Source: Acidipila sp. (lineage in GTDB: Bacteria > Acidobacteriota > Terriglobia > Acidiferrales > UBA7541). From it: a stretch of 55,720 nt of DNA. How positions within the stretch are numbered: position 1 is the first letter of the stretch; each line of letters begins with the position of its first letter. The stretch is taken from positions 1-55,720 of the forward strand of contig JAAFGT010000045.1 of NCBI GenBank assembly GCA_010365215.1, written 5' to 3'. A program made the translations under genes and the position numbers. This document shows positions 34,988 to 42,867 of the stretch, piece after piece. Below the pieces are notes generated by a model. It worked only from the letters and a program-made list of their open reading frames with translations. It was not told the origin of the DNA and made no database searches.

Positions 34988-37657
34988 TCATTTCTTCTTC
35001 ATCTCCGCATCCCAATTCAGGATTACAGTCATCGGTTGCCTGTCCGCGTTCTTCACCTGCGTATTAATCAAAAATCGCTGCCCATCTCTGGTCACGTCGT
35101 AGCTCACTTGTTCCGACGTCGCAAAAAACTCCCGCGCATGGGTCAGGAATAGCGCCGCCGGCGCTCCGGCATCGAAGTTGGCCCCGGTGCTCACCGGAAC
35201 GGCCATCATTTTTCCGTCGGGTGCGAGATAAAACATCTCCTGGCCATCTCCCCGCCAGCGCGGCTGGTTCCCGCCGGTATTGGACACCTGCCACTTGCCG
35301 CGCGCTTCCGGGAATGAAGTTACGTAAATCTCAAACTTGCCGCTCTCATTGGAAGCGTAAGCCACCCACTTTCCGTCCGGCGAAAACTGCCCGTTCCGCG
35401 GTGTGCCCGCGCCAGTAAGAAATGCCCGCGCCTTCATTTCCGGCACTGCGGCCACCCACAACTCGGTGCCGCGGGTATACAAAACGTACTTTCCGTCCCG
35501 CGACCAGTCGCTGGGATATCGGTCTACTTTGTCCGCGGTATCGAAGTCCAGTACCTTTTCTTCCTGCGCTCCGTCGGCATTCTTGGTATAAAGCGAAAAA
35601 GATTTCCCGCGGCTGGAGGTAAACAGCAACCGCATCCCGTCCGCATTCCACACCGGCATGGCATCGATCGCCGGATCGAAGGTAATTCGCTTCATGGCAT
35701 CGCGCTGAAAGTCGTACGTCCACACGTCCGCGTTGGTGTTCTCCTGGTCGGTCTTGTCGACCGCCACCATTTTTCCGTCCGGCCGCAACGCGACGTTTGA
35801 GTAGTAGTCCGGCCTGCTCGCCGCTCCAATCTCGTTTCCCTTGCGGTCGTACCAAACCAGCCTTGAAATCGAAACACCGCTGCCGGTCTGCGCCGCCAGC
35901 AATCCCGTATCGGAAGCCGCGAATGCCACGTGAACGATTCTGGGAAGGAAAGCGAGATCGGTCAGGGTAGGGATCGCCTCGCCACTTACTTCCAGCTTGG
36001 CCGCATCGAAGTGCTGCGCAAAAAGAGTCTTGTTGCGGTAAAAAAGAAGGTAGCCCGGCGCGGCATACACTGCATTTCCCGTTGCCTTCACCACGAACTT
36101 TTTTTCGTTGGAATCCAGCGCCCCGGCGTAGATGGCATCCGGTTCCGTCTGCCCGGAAACGTTGGCGGCCAGATACAGGAAATGTTTCTGGTCCGGCAGA
36201 AACGACGGCCAGCGGTGGTTGTCTTCACCGCGGCTCGCATCCGCCATGGTGATGCGAGTCGCCGCCCCGCCACCGGCCGAAACTCGATACAGTCCGTCCG
36301 CTAACTGTCCGCTCGGCGTGAATACGATCACGCCATCCTTATTCCATGTTCCGCCGCGGCCCGAGGGCGCTTCGCAGATCACCTGCACGGGCCCGCCGGC
36401 GATATCCAGCTTCTTCAATTTTCCATCGGCGAAGAAACCCACGGATTTTCCGTCCGGCGACCAAAATGGAAACGTTGCGCCGTCGGTATCCGGCAGGCTC
36501 TTTCCGCGCCGCGCGCCAAGTTCGTAGAGCCACAACGCGTTTGCCCGCTCGGACTCCTGTTTTCCCACGACGGCCACAGTGCGGCCGTCCGGCGCGACGG
36601 CCATGGACTGCGCCGCAAAGGGCAGTTGCGCATAAAAATATCCCGACTGCACGCTGGCTTTTGCGGCAGGCCGCAACATCATCCCCGCGACGAAACCCGC
36701 AGTCAGCAACCCGCAAAGCGCCCACGGCAACCAAGCCAGCCACGACGATTTTCCCCACAACTCTACGTGCGTCGCTCTCGCCGGCACCGACGCCGGGTTG
36801 CCGCTCTCGGCAATCCACTTCAGCTCAATCGCCAGATCGCGAGCGGTCTGCCACCGGTCCTCGCGGTCCTTCGCCAGGCAGCGGCGGATCGCGCGCTCCA
36901 GAGTTGCCGGCGTCAGCGGCTTCAGCGAGCTAAGCGGCGCAGGCTCTCTTTCCAAAATCGCCGAAGCCACACTCAATTGCGTTTTTCCTTCAAACGCCGG
37001 CTTGCCCGTCAACATCTCGTAGAGCACCGCGCCCAAAGAAAAAATGTCGCTGCGCCCGTCCAGCTCCTTTCCTTCCACCTGCTCCGGCGACATGTACTGA
37101 AACGTGCCCACGATCGTTCCTTGTTGCGTAACCGGCGACTTCGGAGTTACTGCGGTCATCGTGGCCAGGCTCGCCAGCGGCGAGGTCTCCTTGGCCAGGC
37201 CAAAATCCAGCAGCTTCGCGCCGCTGGAAGTGAGCATAATATTTCCGGGCTTCAGATCGCGGTGTACGATTGCGCTGCGGTGTGCTTTATCCAGCGCCTC
37301 GGCAATCTGCGCGCCGTATTTCAGCGTCTGCTCCAGGGACAGCGCCCCTTTTTCCAGGCGATTCGCCAGAGTTTCCCCTTCCACGCACTCCATCACCAGG
37401 TAATCGACGCCCTCTTGATGGCCGACGTCGTAGAGCACGCAGATGTGGGGGTGATTCAGGCTGGAAATCGTTTTCGCTTCGCGCTCGAAGCGCTGCTTCG
37501 CTGCCGGGTCGCCCGAAATATTCGCCGGCAAAATCTTGATGGCCACGGTGCGATCAAGCCGCGTATCTTTCGCGCGATACACCTCGCCCATACCGCCCTC
37601 GCCCAGCGGCGCGAGTATCTCGTAAGGACCTAATTTTGTACCAAGAGAGAGAGGCAT
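34988..37657 (-). CDS. Membrane Ser/Thr protein kinase 2 with PD40 propeller
   Basis: An 889-residue sensor kinase, intact paralogue of kinase 1. Residues 1-265 are the kinase: LGEGGMGEVYRAKD, VAIKIL, HRDLKPGNIML, DFGLAKETSP. A transmembrane helix lies near 318-338 (WALCGLLTAGFVAGMMLRPA). The rest is an extracytoplasmic propeller of PD40/TolB-like blades, e.g. FPFWSPDGKSVGFFADGKLK, GQFSPDGKWVAYASNESGKF and GNQPRWRGDGQEMFYLAPDG. Such proteins probably sense a periplasmic ligand and phosphorylate cytoplasmic targets. ATG at 37657 is used because family proteins begin MPLSLGTKLGPYEI; a TATAAT box lies 12 bases before it. The gene converges with the serine hydrolase. Confidence 0.92.
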   Translation of the reverse strand: MPLSLGTKLGPYEILAPLGEGGMGEVYRAKDTRLDRTVAIKILPANISGDPAAKQRFEREAKTISSLNHPHICVLYDVGHQEGVDYLVMECVEGETLANRLEKGALSLEQTLKYGAQIAEALDKAHRSAIVHRDLKPGNIMLTSSGAKLLDFGLAKETSPLASLATMTAVTPKSPVTQQGTIVGTFQYMSPEQVEGKELDGRSDIFSLGAVLYEMLTGKPAFEGKTQLSVASAILEREPAPLSSLKPLTPATLERAIRRCLAKDREDRWQTARDLAIELKWIAESGNPASVPARATHVELWGKSSWLAWLPWALCGLLTAGFVAGMMLRPAAKASVQSGYFYAQLPFAAQSMAVAPDGRTVAVVGKQESERANALWLYELGARRGKSLPDTDGATFPFWSPDGKSVGFFADGKLKKLDIAGGPVQVICEAPSGRGGTWNKDGVIVFTPSGQLADGLYRVSAGGGAATRITMADASRGEDNHRWPSFLPDQKHFLYLAANVSGQTEPDAIYAGALDSNEKKFVVKATGNAVYAAPGYLLFYRNKTLFAQHFDAAKLEVSGEAIPTLTDLAFLPRIVHVAFAASDTGLLAAQTGSGVSISRLVWYDRKGNEIGAASRPDYYSNVALRPDGKMVAVDKTDQENTNADVWTYDFQRDAMKRITFDPAIDAMPVWNADGMRLLFTSSRGKSFSLYTKNADGAQEEKVLDFDTADKVDRYPSDWSRDGKYVLYTRGTELWVAAVPEMKARAFLTGAGTPRNGQFSPDGKWVAYASNESGKFEIYVTSFPEARGKWQVSNTGGNQPRWRGDGQEMFYLAPDGKMMAVPVSTGANFDAGAPAALFLTHAREFFATSEQVSYDVTRDGQRFLINTQVKNADRQPMTVILNWDAEMKKK

Positions 37658-37669
37658 CGTTCGGTGGGC

Positions 37670-37675
37670 ATTATA
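37670..37675 (-). promoter_or_regulatory. Consensus -10 box, near-leaderless kinase 2
   Basis: On the minus strand TATAAT lies 12 bases before the ATG at 37657, and the gap (GCCCACCGAACG) has no Shine-Dalgarno. The -35 region is poor. Confidence 0.55.
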
Positions 37676-37729
37676 CAGATTCAAGACCTAAAATAGGCGC
37701 AGTCGCGGCCAAGCGTTAGCAATGCCCGG

Positions 37730-38521
37730 CTACTCGTCCGCCAAACACGCGTTCAGCTTTTCGATTCCACCCCACGCCGCGAACAGCCGATTCGAATTGG
37801 CGACAATCTCGCGGACCGGCCTCGGCCTGCCGTTTCCTGAGCCTGGATAAATAAGATAGGCCACGCCGCCAGCCTTCCCGCCATGTCGCGGACTGGAGTT
37901 GATGCCCAAGGCTTTCGCCAGGGCGATGGAGCCTTCACCGACGGGCAGTTCCGGCGCGCTTTCGTCGGCCACAAGAGCTGCGGAAATTTTCCCGTTTTGA
38001 AGATTCACGACAGTTGCGAAGTCGCCCAGCCGGGCATGTTTTAGAGCTTTCGGATGAAGCACCACATACGGAACCTTCGCCGCGTCCACATACCGGCGCG
38101 GATCTCGGGGATTAGGATTGTCGAGATCATAGAGCGCGGTCATGGACACGTAGTATCCCGGAGCCGGATCCGACCTCCCCTGTACTACGGGGCGCCCGCT
38201 CTTTTCGCCGTTCTCTGTGACCAGCGCCCACCACTTTCCGCGGTGTCCCGCGTGCTCCAGCGCATCAAGTCCCCGCCGATCGTCAGGATGATAGGCGCGG
38301 AAGGCGCCATCCGAATCTATCGCCATGCCCGACTGGTAGAAAAAATTTCGCGCACGCGAAGGAACATTCCAGGCGACAACATTCCGAACCGTGAAAAGCT
38401 TGCTTTTCGTGCATGTGGCTTGCGCACCTGGAGTAGGCGCTCCCGAAACATTTGGCGGCAAGATCGCAAGCAGCAGGATGGCTACTCCGGTATTCTGGAT
38501 GACCCGCGCGGTCCCATTCAA
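37730..38521 (-). CDS. Exported glycoside hydrolase family 75 chitosanase-like enzyme
   Basis: A 263-residue secreted protein resembling fungal chitosanases (GH75). A signal peptide (VIQNTGVAILLLAILPPNVSG) ends near residue 27. Family blocks seen: FYQSGMAIDSDGAFRAYHP, GKWWALV, GRPVVQGRSDPAPGYYVSMT, YVDAAKVPYVVLHP, and AALVADESAPELPVGEGSIA with Asp186 and Glu196 as candidate acid/base pair, then INSSPRHGG. The start is TTG at 38521 overlapping the TGA of the MOSC gene (TTGA), implying translational coupling. GH75 is best known from fungi with scattered bacterial members. Role would be breakdown of chitosan from fungal walls; activity is not proven. It lies 72 bases ahead of kinase 2 on the same strand. 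Confidence 0.75.
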   Translation of the reverse strand: MNGTARVIQNTGVAILLLAILPPNVSGAPTPGAQATCTKSKLFTVRNVVAWNVPSRARNFFYQSGMAIDSDGAFRAYHPDDRRGLDALEHAGHRGKWWALVTENGEKSGRPVVQGRSDPAPGYYVSMTALYDLDNPNPRDPRRYVDAAKVPYVVLHPKALKHARLGDFATVVNLQNGKISAALVADESAPELPVGEGSIALAKALGINSSPRHGGKAGGVAYLIYPGSGNGRPRPVREIVANSNRLFAAWGGIEKLNACLADE

Positions 38522-39189
38522 GGTCCCATTCGCTCCAGTCGCTCCCGGAAATATTCCTTCCAACTCTCCGGCAGCGCTGCAATTTTCGCGGCGCGCCGCG
38601 CAGAGCTCGCCTCGTTCTCGCCAAATCTTTTCGCTATGTATAGCCGGGTGATCTCCGATACCGAAACGCCGTTGGGGTCCCGGGCAATCACTTTGAACTC
38701 ATCTCCTGCCCCGACTTCTCCTTCACGCGTGACCCCCAGGTAGAAACCGGTCCGTCCGCTGGCCAGGAATCGCTTGACCATGTCGTCGGCCTGAAATCTC
38801 AGGCCCAGTTTATAGCAAGGCAGGCGAGGTTGCGTCACGATCACTTCCGCGGAACCGATAGAAAAACGGTCGCCCAGAAGCACGGAATCTTCCAGCAAGC
38901 CGCTTGTCGTGAAATTTTCTCCAAAAATAGCCACCGGCAACTCCCGCCCCGGCAACTCATTCTGCCAGTAGCTGTAGTGCGCCTCCGGGTAGCAGTAAAC
39001 CGCTTTGTGCTCGCCTCCGTGAACCGTCAAGTCGGCCTGCCGGTCGCCCTCCAAATTAAGGCGGCGCAATGCCACGCGCCCTTTCACTGGCGCCTTGAAG
39101 ATCGCCGTGGTCACACTTCTTCCGTGCCACATCACTTCCCGCGGCACTCCAATATTTACCGATGCAATCTTCATCTCCAACTGGTCCAT
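38518..39189 (-). CDS. MOSC-domain protein (YiiM-like)
   Basis: A 223-residue MOSC-fold protein. The core contains GDRQADLTVHGGEHKAVYCYP and GENFTTSGLLEDSVLLGDRF, and the reactive Cys is in QPRLPCYKLGLRF, the position that handles sulfur or binds molybdenum cofactor in the family. The C-terminus (about 160-223) has the helical extension of YiiM, an enzyme that with the ubiquitous molybdenum cofactor reduces N-hydroxylated compounds. AGGAG lies six bases before the ATG at 39189. Its stop overlaps the start of the chitosanase-like gene. Divergent from the SDR gene 113 bases away. Confidence 0.85.
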   Translation of the reverse strand: MDQLEMKIASVNIGVPREVMWHGRSVTTAIFKAPVKGRVALRRLNLEGDRQADLTVHGGEHKAVYCYPEAHYSYWQNELPGRELPVAIFGENFTTSGLLEDSVLLGDRFSIGSAEVIVTQPRLPCYKLGLRFQADDMVKRFLASGRTGFYLGVTREGEVGAGDEFKVIARDPNGVSVSEITRLYIAKRFGENEASSARRAAKIAALPESWKEYFRERLERMGP

Positions 39190-39302
39190 GGTTTCTCCTC
39201 AGCCTTGATCACCAACCTACCATCGGGTGGCTACTGCCCCCTACCTTTACTTCTCACGATCACCGCGTTCATTATGACGGTGCAGGCAAGAGGGAGGGAC
39301 AC

Positions 39303-40199
39303 ATGGAGAGGAAGCAAGTAATTCTAATCACCGGTGCGAGCTCAGGCTTTGGCAGGCTGTTCGCCGAAACTCTTTCGCGCCGCGGCCACACCGTTTTTGC
39401 CACCATGCGCGATCCCGCGGGACGCAACGCCGCCAACGCCTCGGAAATTCGCGCACTCGCCAAAAAAGAATCGCTCCCGCTGGAAGTCCTGGAGCTCGAC
39501 GTGACCGACGACGCTTCCGTGGAGCAGGCCGTGCGCGCCGCCGTGCAGCGAGCGGGACGCATCGACGTGGCCATAAACAATGCCGGTTACGCCCTGCTCG
39601 GTATGTCGGAAGCGGTCACCGTCGATCAGGCACGCCAGATTATGGACACGAACTTCTTCGGCTCGGTTCGCGTAAACCGTGCGGTGCTTCCCTTCATGCG
39701 GCGCCAGCGCAGCGGCTTGCTCCTGCACATCAGCAGCGGCGCCGGCCGCCTGGTCATCCCATCTTTTGGCTTCTACTGCGCGAGCAAATTCGCTCTGGAG
39801 GCTCTCGCCGAAGCCTACCATTACGAATTGGCGCCACAGGGAATCGGATCGTCAATCGTGCAGCCCGGCGCCTATCAGACGTCCGTCTTCGGAAGCATGG
39901 TAAAGGCTGCCGACCACGCGCGCACCGAAACCTACGGCGTGGCCAACGGCATCCCCGCCAAGATCGCAGATCTGCTCACCGCGTCGGCCGGAAATCCCCA
40001 GGAAGTCGCCGACACGGTCGTGCTCGTGGTGGAGACTCCCGCGAGTCAGCGCAAATTGCGTTATCGCGTCGGCCCTTCCAGCTCCGGTGTAGACGAAATT
40101 AATGCGGTCTGCGAACACGGACAAGCCCAGCTGCTCGCGGCGTTCCGCATCGCCGCCGAAACCACGTTCGTCCAGCCGAGCCATGCCGCCGCCCTTTGA
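39303..40199 (+). CDS. Short-chain dehydrogenase/reductase
   Basis: A 298-residue classical SDR oxidoreductase. The NAD(P) motif TGASSGFG is at about residues 10-17, NNAGYALLG is the strand-4 motif, the catalytic Ser is in LLHISSGAGRLV and the Tyr-x3-Lys pair is YCASK. The sequence resembles the 3-oxoacyl-reductase-like or steroid-reductase-like SDRs with an extended C-terminus (about 240-298). The ATG at 39303 is chosen because GAGGG precedes it and the family starts here; the frame is open further up. It diverges from the MOSC gene. Cofactor preference and substrate are unknown; Arg/Phe after the Gly motif give no clear NADPH signature. Confidence 0.9.
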   Translation: MERKQVILITGASSGFGRLFAETLSRRGHTVFATMRDPAGRNAANASEIRALAKKESLPLEVLELDVTDDASVEQAVRAAVQRAGRIDVAINNAGYALLGMSEAVTVDQARQIMDTNFFGSVRVNRAVLPFMRRQRSGLLLHISSGAGRLVIPSFGFYCASKFALEALAEAYHYELAPQGIGSSIVQPGAYQTSVFGSMVKAADHARTETYGVANGIPAKIADLLTASAGNPQEVADTVVLVVETPASQRKLRYRVGPSSSGVDEINAVCEHGQAQLLAAFRIAAETTFVQPSHAAAL

Positions 40200-40208
40200 C
40201 GCGTAGCA

Positions 40209-40225
40209 CGGGCACTCGTTGCCCG
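40209..40225. repeat. 6-bp stem hairpin between convergent genes
   Basis: CGGGCA-CTCGT-TGCCCG, ten bases after the SDR stop and 18 before the kinase 3 stop. It may act as a bidirectional terminator or be a copy of the small palindromic units seen at 17678. Confidence 0.55.
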
Positions 40226-40242
40226 CACAGAAAATCCTGGTA

Positions 40243-42666
40243 CTATTGCGGCAGGTGCATGCGTTTCAACAGGTCGGCGTAACGCGGGTCAGCGTGGAGA
40301 GAATCGTATTCGGGTCGCCGGATCCAGGTGACCAGATCGCCGGGATCTTCCTGCAAGGCCCGCTGCAAAGACTGAAAAGCTAGATCGTTTTTTCCGAGCG
40401 CGGCGTAACTGAAGGCATCACGCAAATAGTCGACTTCATTGCCCACCTGCATTCCACGATAGAGCGCTTCCTTTCCTTTGCCGAAATATAATGGCGCGGC
40501 GGTGGGGTTAAATCTGATGATCAGCTGCCGGGCGGCTTCGGAGTTGCCTGCATATATTTCCAGCTCGGCGGAACGCCAGAGCGCGACCGTGAAGCTGGGG
40601 TCGATTTGCAGAGCTTTGAGGTACTGTTCACGCGCCTGATCGGTGTGCCCGGCAATGAATAGGGCGAATCCGTAGTTGGTGTTGATGATGGCGGACAGCG
40701 GGTCGAGTTCGAGGGCTTTGCGGTAGTGTGACATGGCTTCGTCGAATCGTTTCTGCGGGACCAGATAATTGTGCGCGAAAAAATAATGCGTGTTTGCATC
40801 ATTGGGATTGGCGTCAAGCGCCAGCTTGAACTCACGCTCGGCCGCTGGCCAGTCGAACTCGCTGGTAAGCGCCGAAGCGAGCGCGAGATGTCCCGGGCCT
40901 AGCGCAGGATCGAGCTGAATTGCTTTTTCGGCCTCGGGCTTCGCCTTCGGCAACTTCTTGACCGCTTCTGGCTGCAAGTAGCCAGGGGCTATGTCATAAG
41001 CCAACGCGAGAGAAGCGTGGGCCTCCGCATAGTTGGGATCAAGAGCTACAGCTTGCTGAAGATTATTGATGGCCTGGGTGAGACCAGCCGGGGTGCGTAA
41101 CGCCGTGTAGAAGCGACCCTTCAAATAGAGCTGGTAGGCTTCCTGATTCTGGGTTCCGGATCCGGAGACGCGCTGCTGCTCCTCACCGGTAAGTTGCACG
41201 CGCAGCTTCGCGGTAATTTCCTTGGCAATGTCCCCCTGCAAGGACGAGACGTCCTGCATTCTGCGGGTGAACTGCTGGCCCCACATCTGCGTGCCATCGG
41301 AAACTTTCACCAGCTCCGCCTGCACCACCAGGTTCTCCGCCTGCTGGACGATGTGCCCGGTTACCACGGCATCGACTTTCAAGCTCTTGCCCACCTGTTG
41401 CGGGTCCGCATCCTTGCCGCGGAACCGAAACACCGTGCTGCGCGCCATCACGCGCAGCGCCGGCACTTGCGAAAGATTGTTGATCACGCCTTCGGTGATG
41501 CCGTCGGTCAGGTAGTCGTTGCCGCTACCCGGGGCGTTACTGGTGAAGGGAAGTACGGCCAGACTTTCCACGGAGGCCCCGGAGTTTTTCTGGCGGAAGT
41601 AGAAACCTCCGGCGACAATCGCCGCCAGTACCAATGCCAGGGGAATGCCAATCCAAAGTTTCTGGAATGAATTCGAGGAAATCGCCGTGGAAACAGAAGA
41701 CAGTGTGGCGATGCGCGAGTCTGCCGCGGAAATTACCTTAGAATCTGCAGCAGAGCTCTGCGTGGCTGAGTAAGACGCGCTGCGGCCCGAATCCGAGTCC
41801 CTCTTGAGCCGCCGCAAATCCGCGGACATTTCAGAGGCGTGCTGGTAACGAAGGCTGCGATCTTTTTCCAACGCCTTGCCGATGATCTCGTCGATTTTGG
41901 CAGGGAGTTCGGGATTGAGCCGCAGCGCAGCGATAGGAGCGCGTTCGAGGATGGCGCTGAAAACCACGCCGGAACTCTCTCCCCGGAACGGCAACTGGCC
42001 GGTAGCCATTTCGTAAAGCACCACGCCGAAGGAAAATAGATCGGTGCGCGAATCTAATTCCTTGGCGCGAACCTGTTCCGGAGACATATAGGCCACCGTG
42101 CCCACCGTGCTGCCGGGACTGGTGAGCTGCTCGTCGTCCACCCCCATGGTCGCGAGTGTATCGGCGTTGCTTTTCGCGGTAGCCACCTTCGCCAGCCCAA
42201 AATCAAGCACTTTGGCGTGGCCGCGTCCGGTGATGAATATATTTGCCGGCTTGATGTCGCGGTGCACGATTCCTTTGGCGTGCGCCGCATCGAGCGCATC
42301 GGCCACTTCGATAGCCATCTCCAGCAGCAGTTCCAGTTCCATGGGCCGCCCGCCGATGGAGTGCTTAAGTGTTTGCCCATCCAGAAATTCCATGGCAATA
42401 AAACGCCTGCCGTCGTGTTCGGCAATCTCGTAAATCGTGCAGATGTTGGGATGATTAAGCGCCGAGGCCGCGCGTGCCTCGCGGCGGAAGCGTTCTAACG
42501 CCTGGGGATCTTTGGATAGATCATCCGGGAGGAATTTCAGCGCGACGAAACGCCCCAGCTGCGTGTCTTCGGCTTTGTAGACCACACCCATCCCCCCGCC
42601 GCCAATTTTTTCCAGGATGTGGTAGTGCGAGATGGTCTGGCCGATGAGCGAATCTGTGCTGGACAT
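40243..42666 (-). CDS. Membrane Ser/Thr protein kinase 3 with TolB-N-like and TPR domains
   Basis: An 807-residue kinase of a different architecture. Residues about 15-275 are the kinase ([39 protein letters not shown]). A transmembrane helix sits near 350-370 ([21 protein letters not shown]). A FlgO/TolB-N-like domain follows ([20 protein letters not shown]), and then several TPR repeats ([46 protein letters not shown]). Start at ATG 42666, MSSTDSLIG, where kinase homology begins; the upstream in-frame start at 42720 is unlikely. A good promoter (TTGACT-18-TAACAT) lies so close that the transcript is leaderless. It diverges from the GGDEF-EAL gene. The output is a phosphorylation signal whose targets are unknown. 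Confidence 0.9.
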   Translation of the reverse strand: MSSTDSLIGQTISHYHILEKIGGGGMGVVYKAEDTQLGRFVALKFLPDDLSKDPQALERFRREARAASALNHPNICTIYEIAEHDGRRFIAMEFLDGQTLKHSIGGRPMELELLLEMAIEVADALDAAHAKGIVHRDIKPANIFITGRGHAKVLDFGLAKVATAKSNADTLATMGVDDEQLTSPGSTVGTVAYMSPEQVRAKELDSRTDLFSFGVVLYEMATGQLPFRGESSGVVFSAILERAPIAALRLNPELPAKIDEIIGKALEKDRSLRYQHASEMSADLRRLKRDSDSGRSASYSATQSSAADSKVISAADSRIATLSSVSTAISSNSFQKLWIGIPLALVLAAIVAGGFYFRQKNSGASVESLAVLPFTSNAPGSGNDYLTDGITEGVINNLSQVPALRVMARSTVFRFRGKDADPQQVGKSLKVDAVVTGHIVQQAENLVVQAELVKVSDGTQMWGQQFTRRMQDVSSLQGDIAKEITAKLRVQLTGEEQQRVSGSGTQNQEAYQLYLKGRFYTALRTPAGLTQAINNLQQAVALDPNYAEAHASLALAYDIAPGYLQPEAVKKLPKAKPEAEKAIQLDPALGPGHLALASALTSEFDWPAAEREFKLALDANPNDANTHYFFAHNYLVPQKRFDEAMSHYRKALELDPLSAIINTNYGFALFIAGHTDQAREQYLKALQIDPSFTVALWRSAELEIYAGNSEAARQLIIRFNPTAAPLYFGKGKEALYRGMQVGNEVDYLRDAFSYAALGKNDLAFQSLQRALQEDPGDLVTWIRRPEYDSLHADPRYADLLKRMHLPQ

Positions 42667-42674
42667 GTGCGCAC

Positions 42675-42704
42675 ATGTTAGGTTGCGGGCAGGAAACAAG
42701 TCAA
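42675..42704 (-). promoter_or_regulatory. Promoter of kinase 3, leaderless
   Basis: On the minus strand TTGACT (42704-42699) and TAACAT (42680-42675) are 18 bases apart. The ATG at 42666 lies 8 bases past the -10 box, about where transcription should start, so no leader remains. Confidence 0.65.
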
Positions 42705-42867
42705 TGCAGAGAAGCAGCAAAGAGCCATGCCCAAGCCTGCCTCGAAAATCAGCAGTTAAAGAATGAGACGCAACTTGACGATGTCTTATGAAGGCGTGGC
42801 GCTCTGACTATTAGTCGCAGGCGATTGAGACGCTACCGTTCACAGCTTAGCGCTTGGCCAATCCAGC

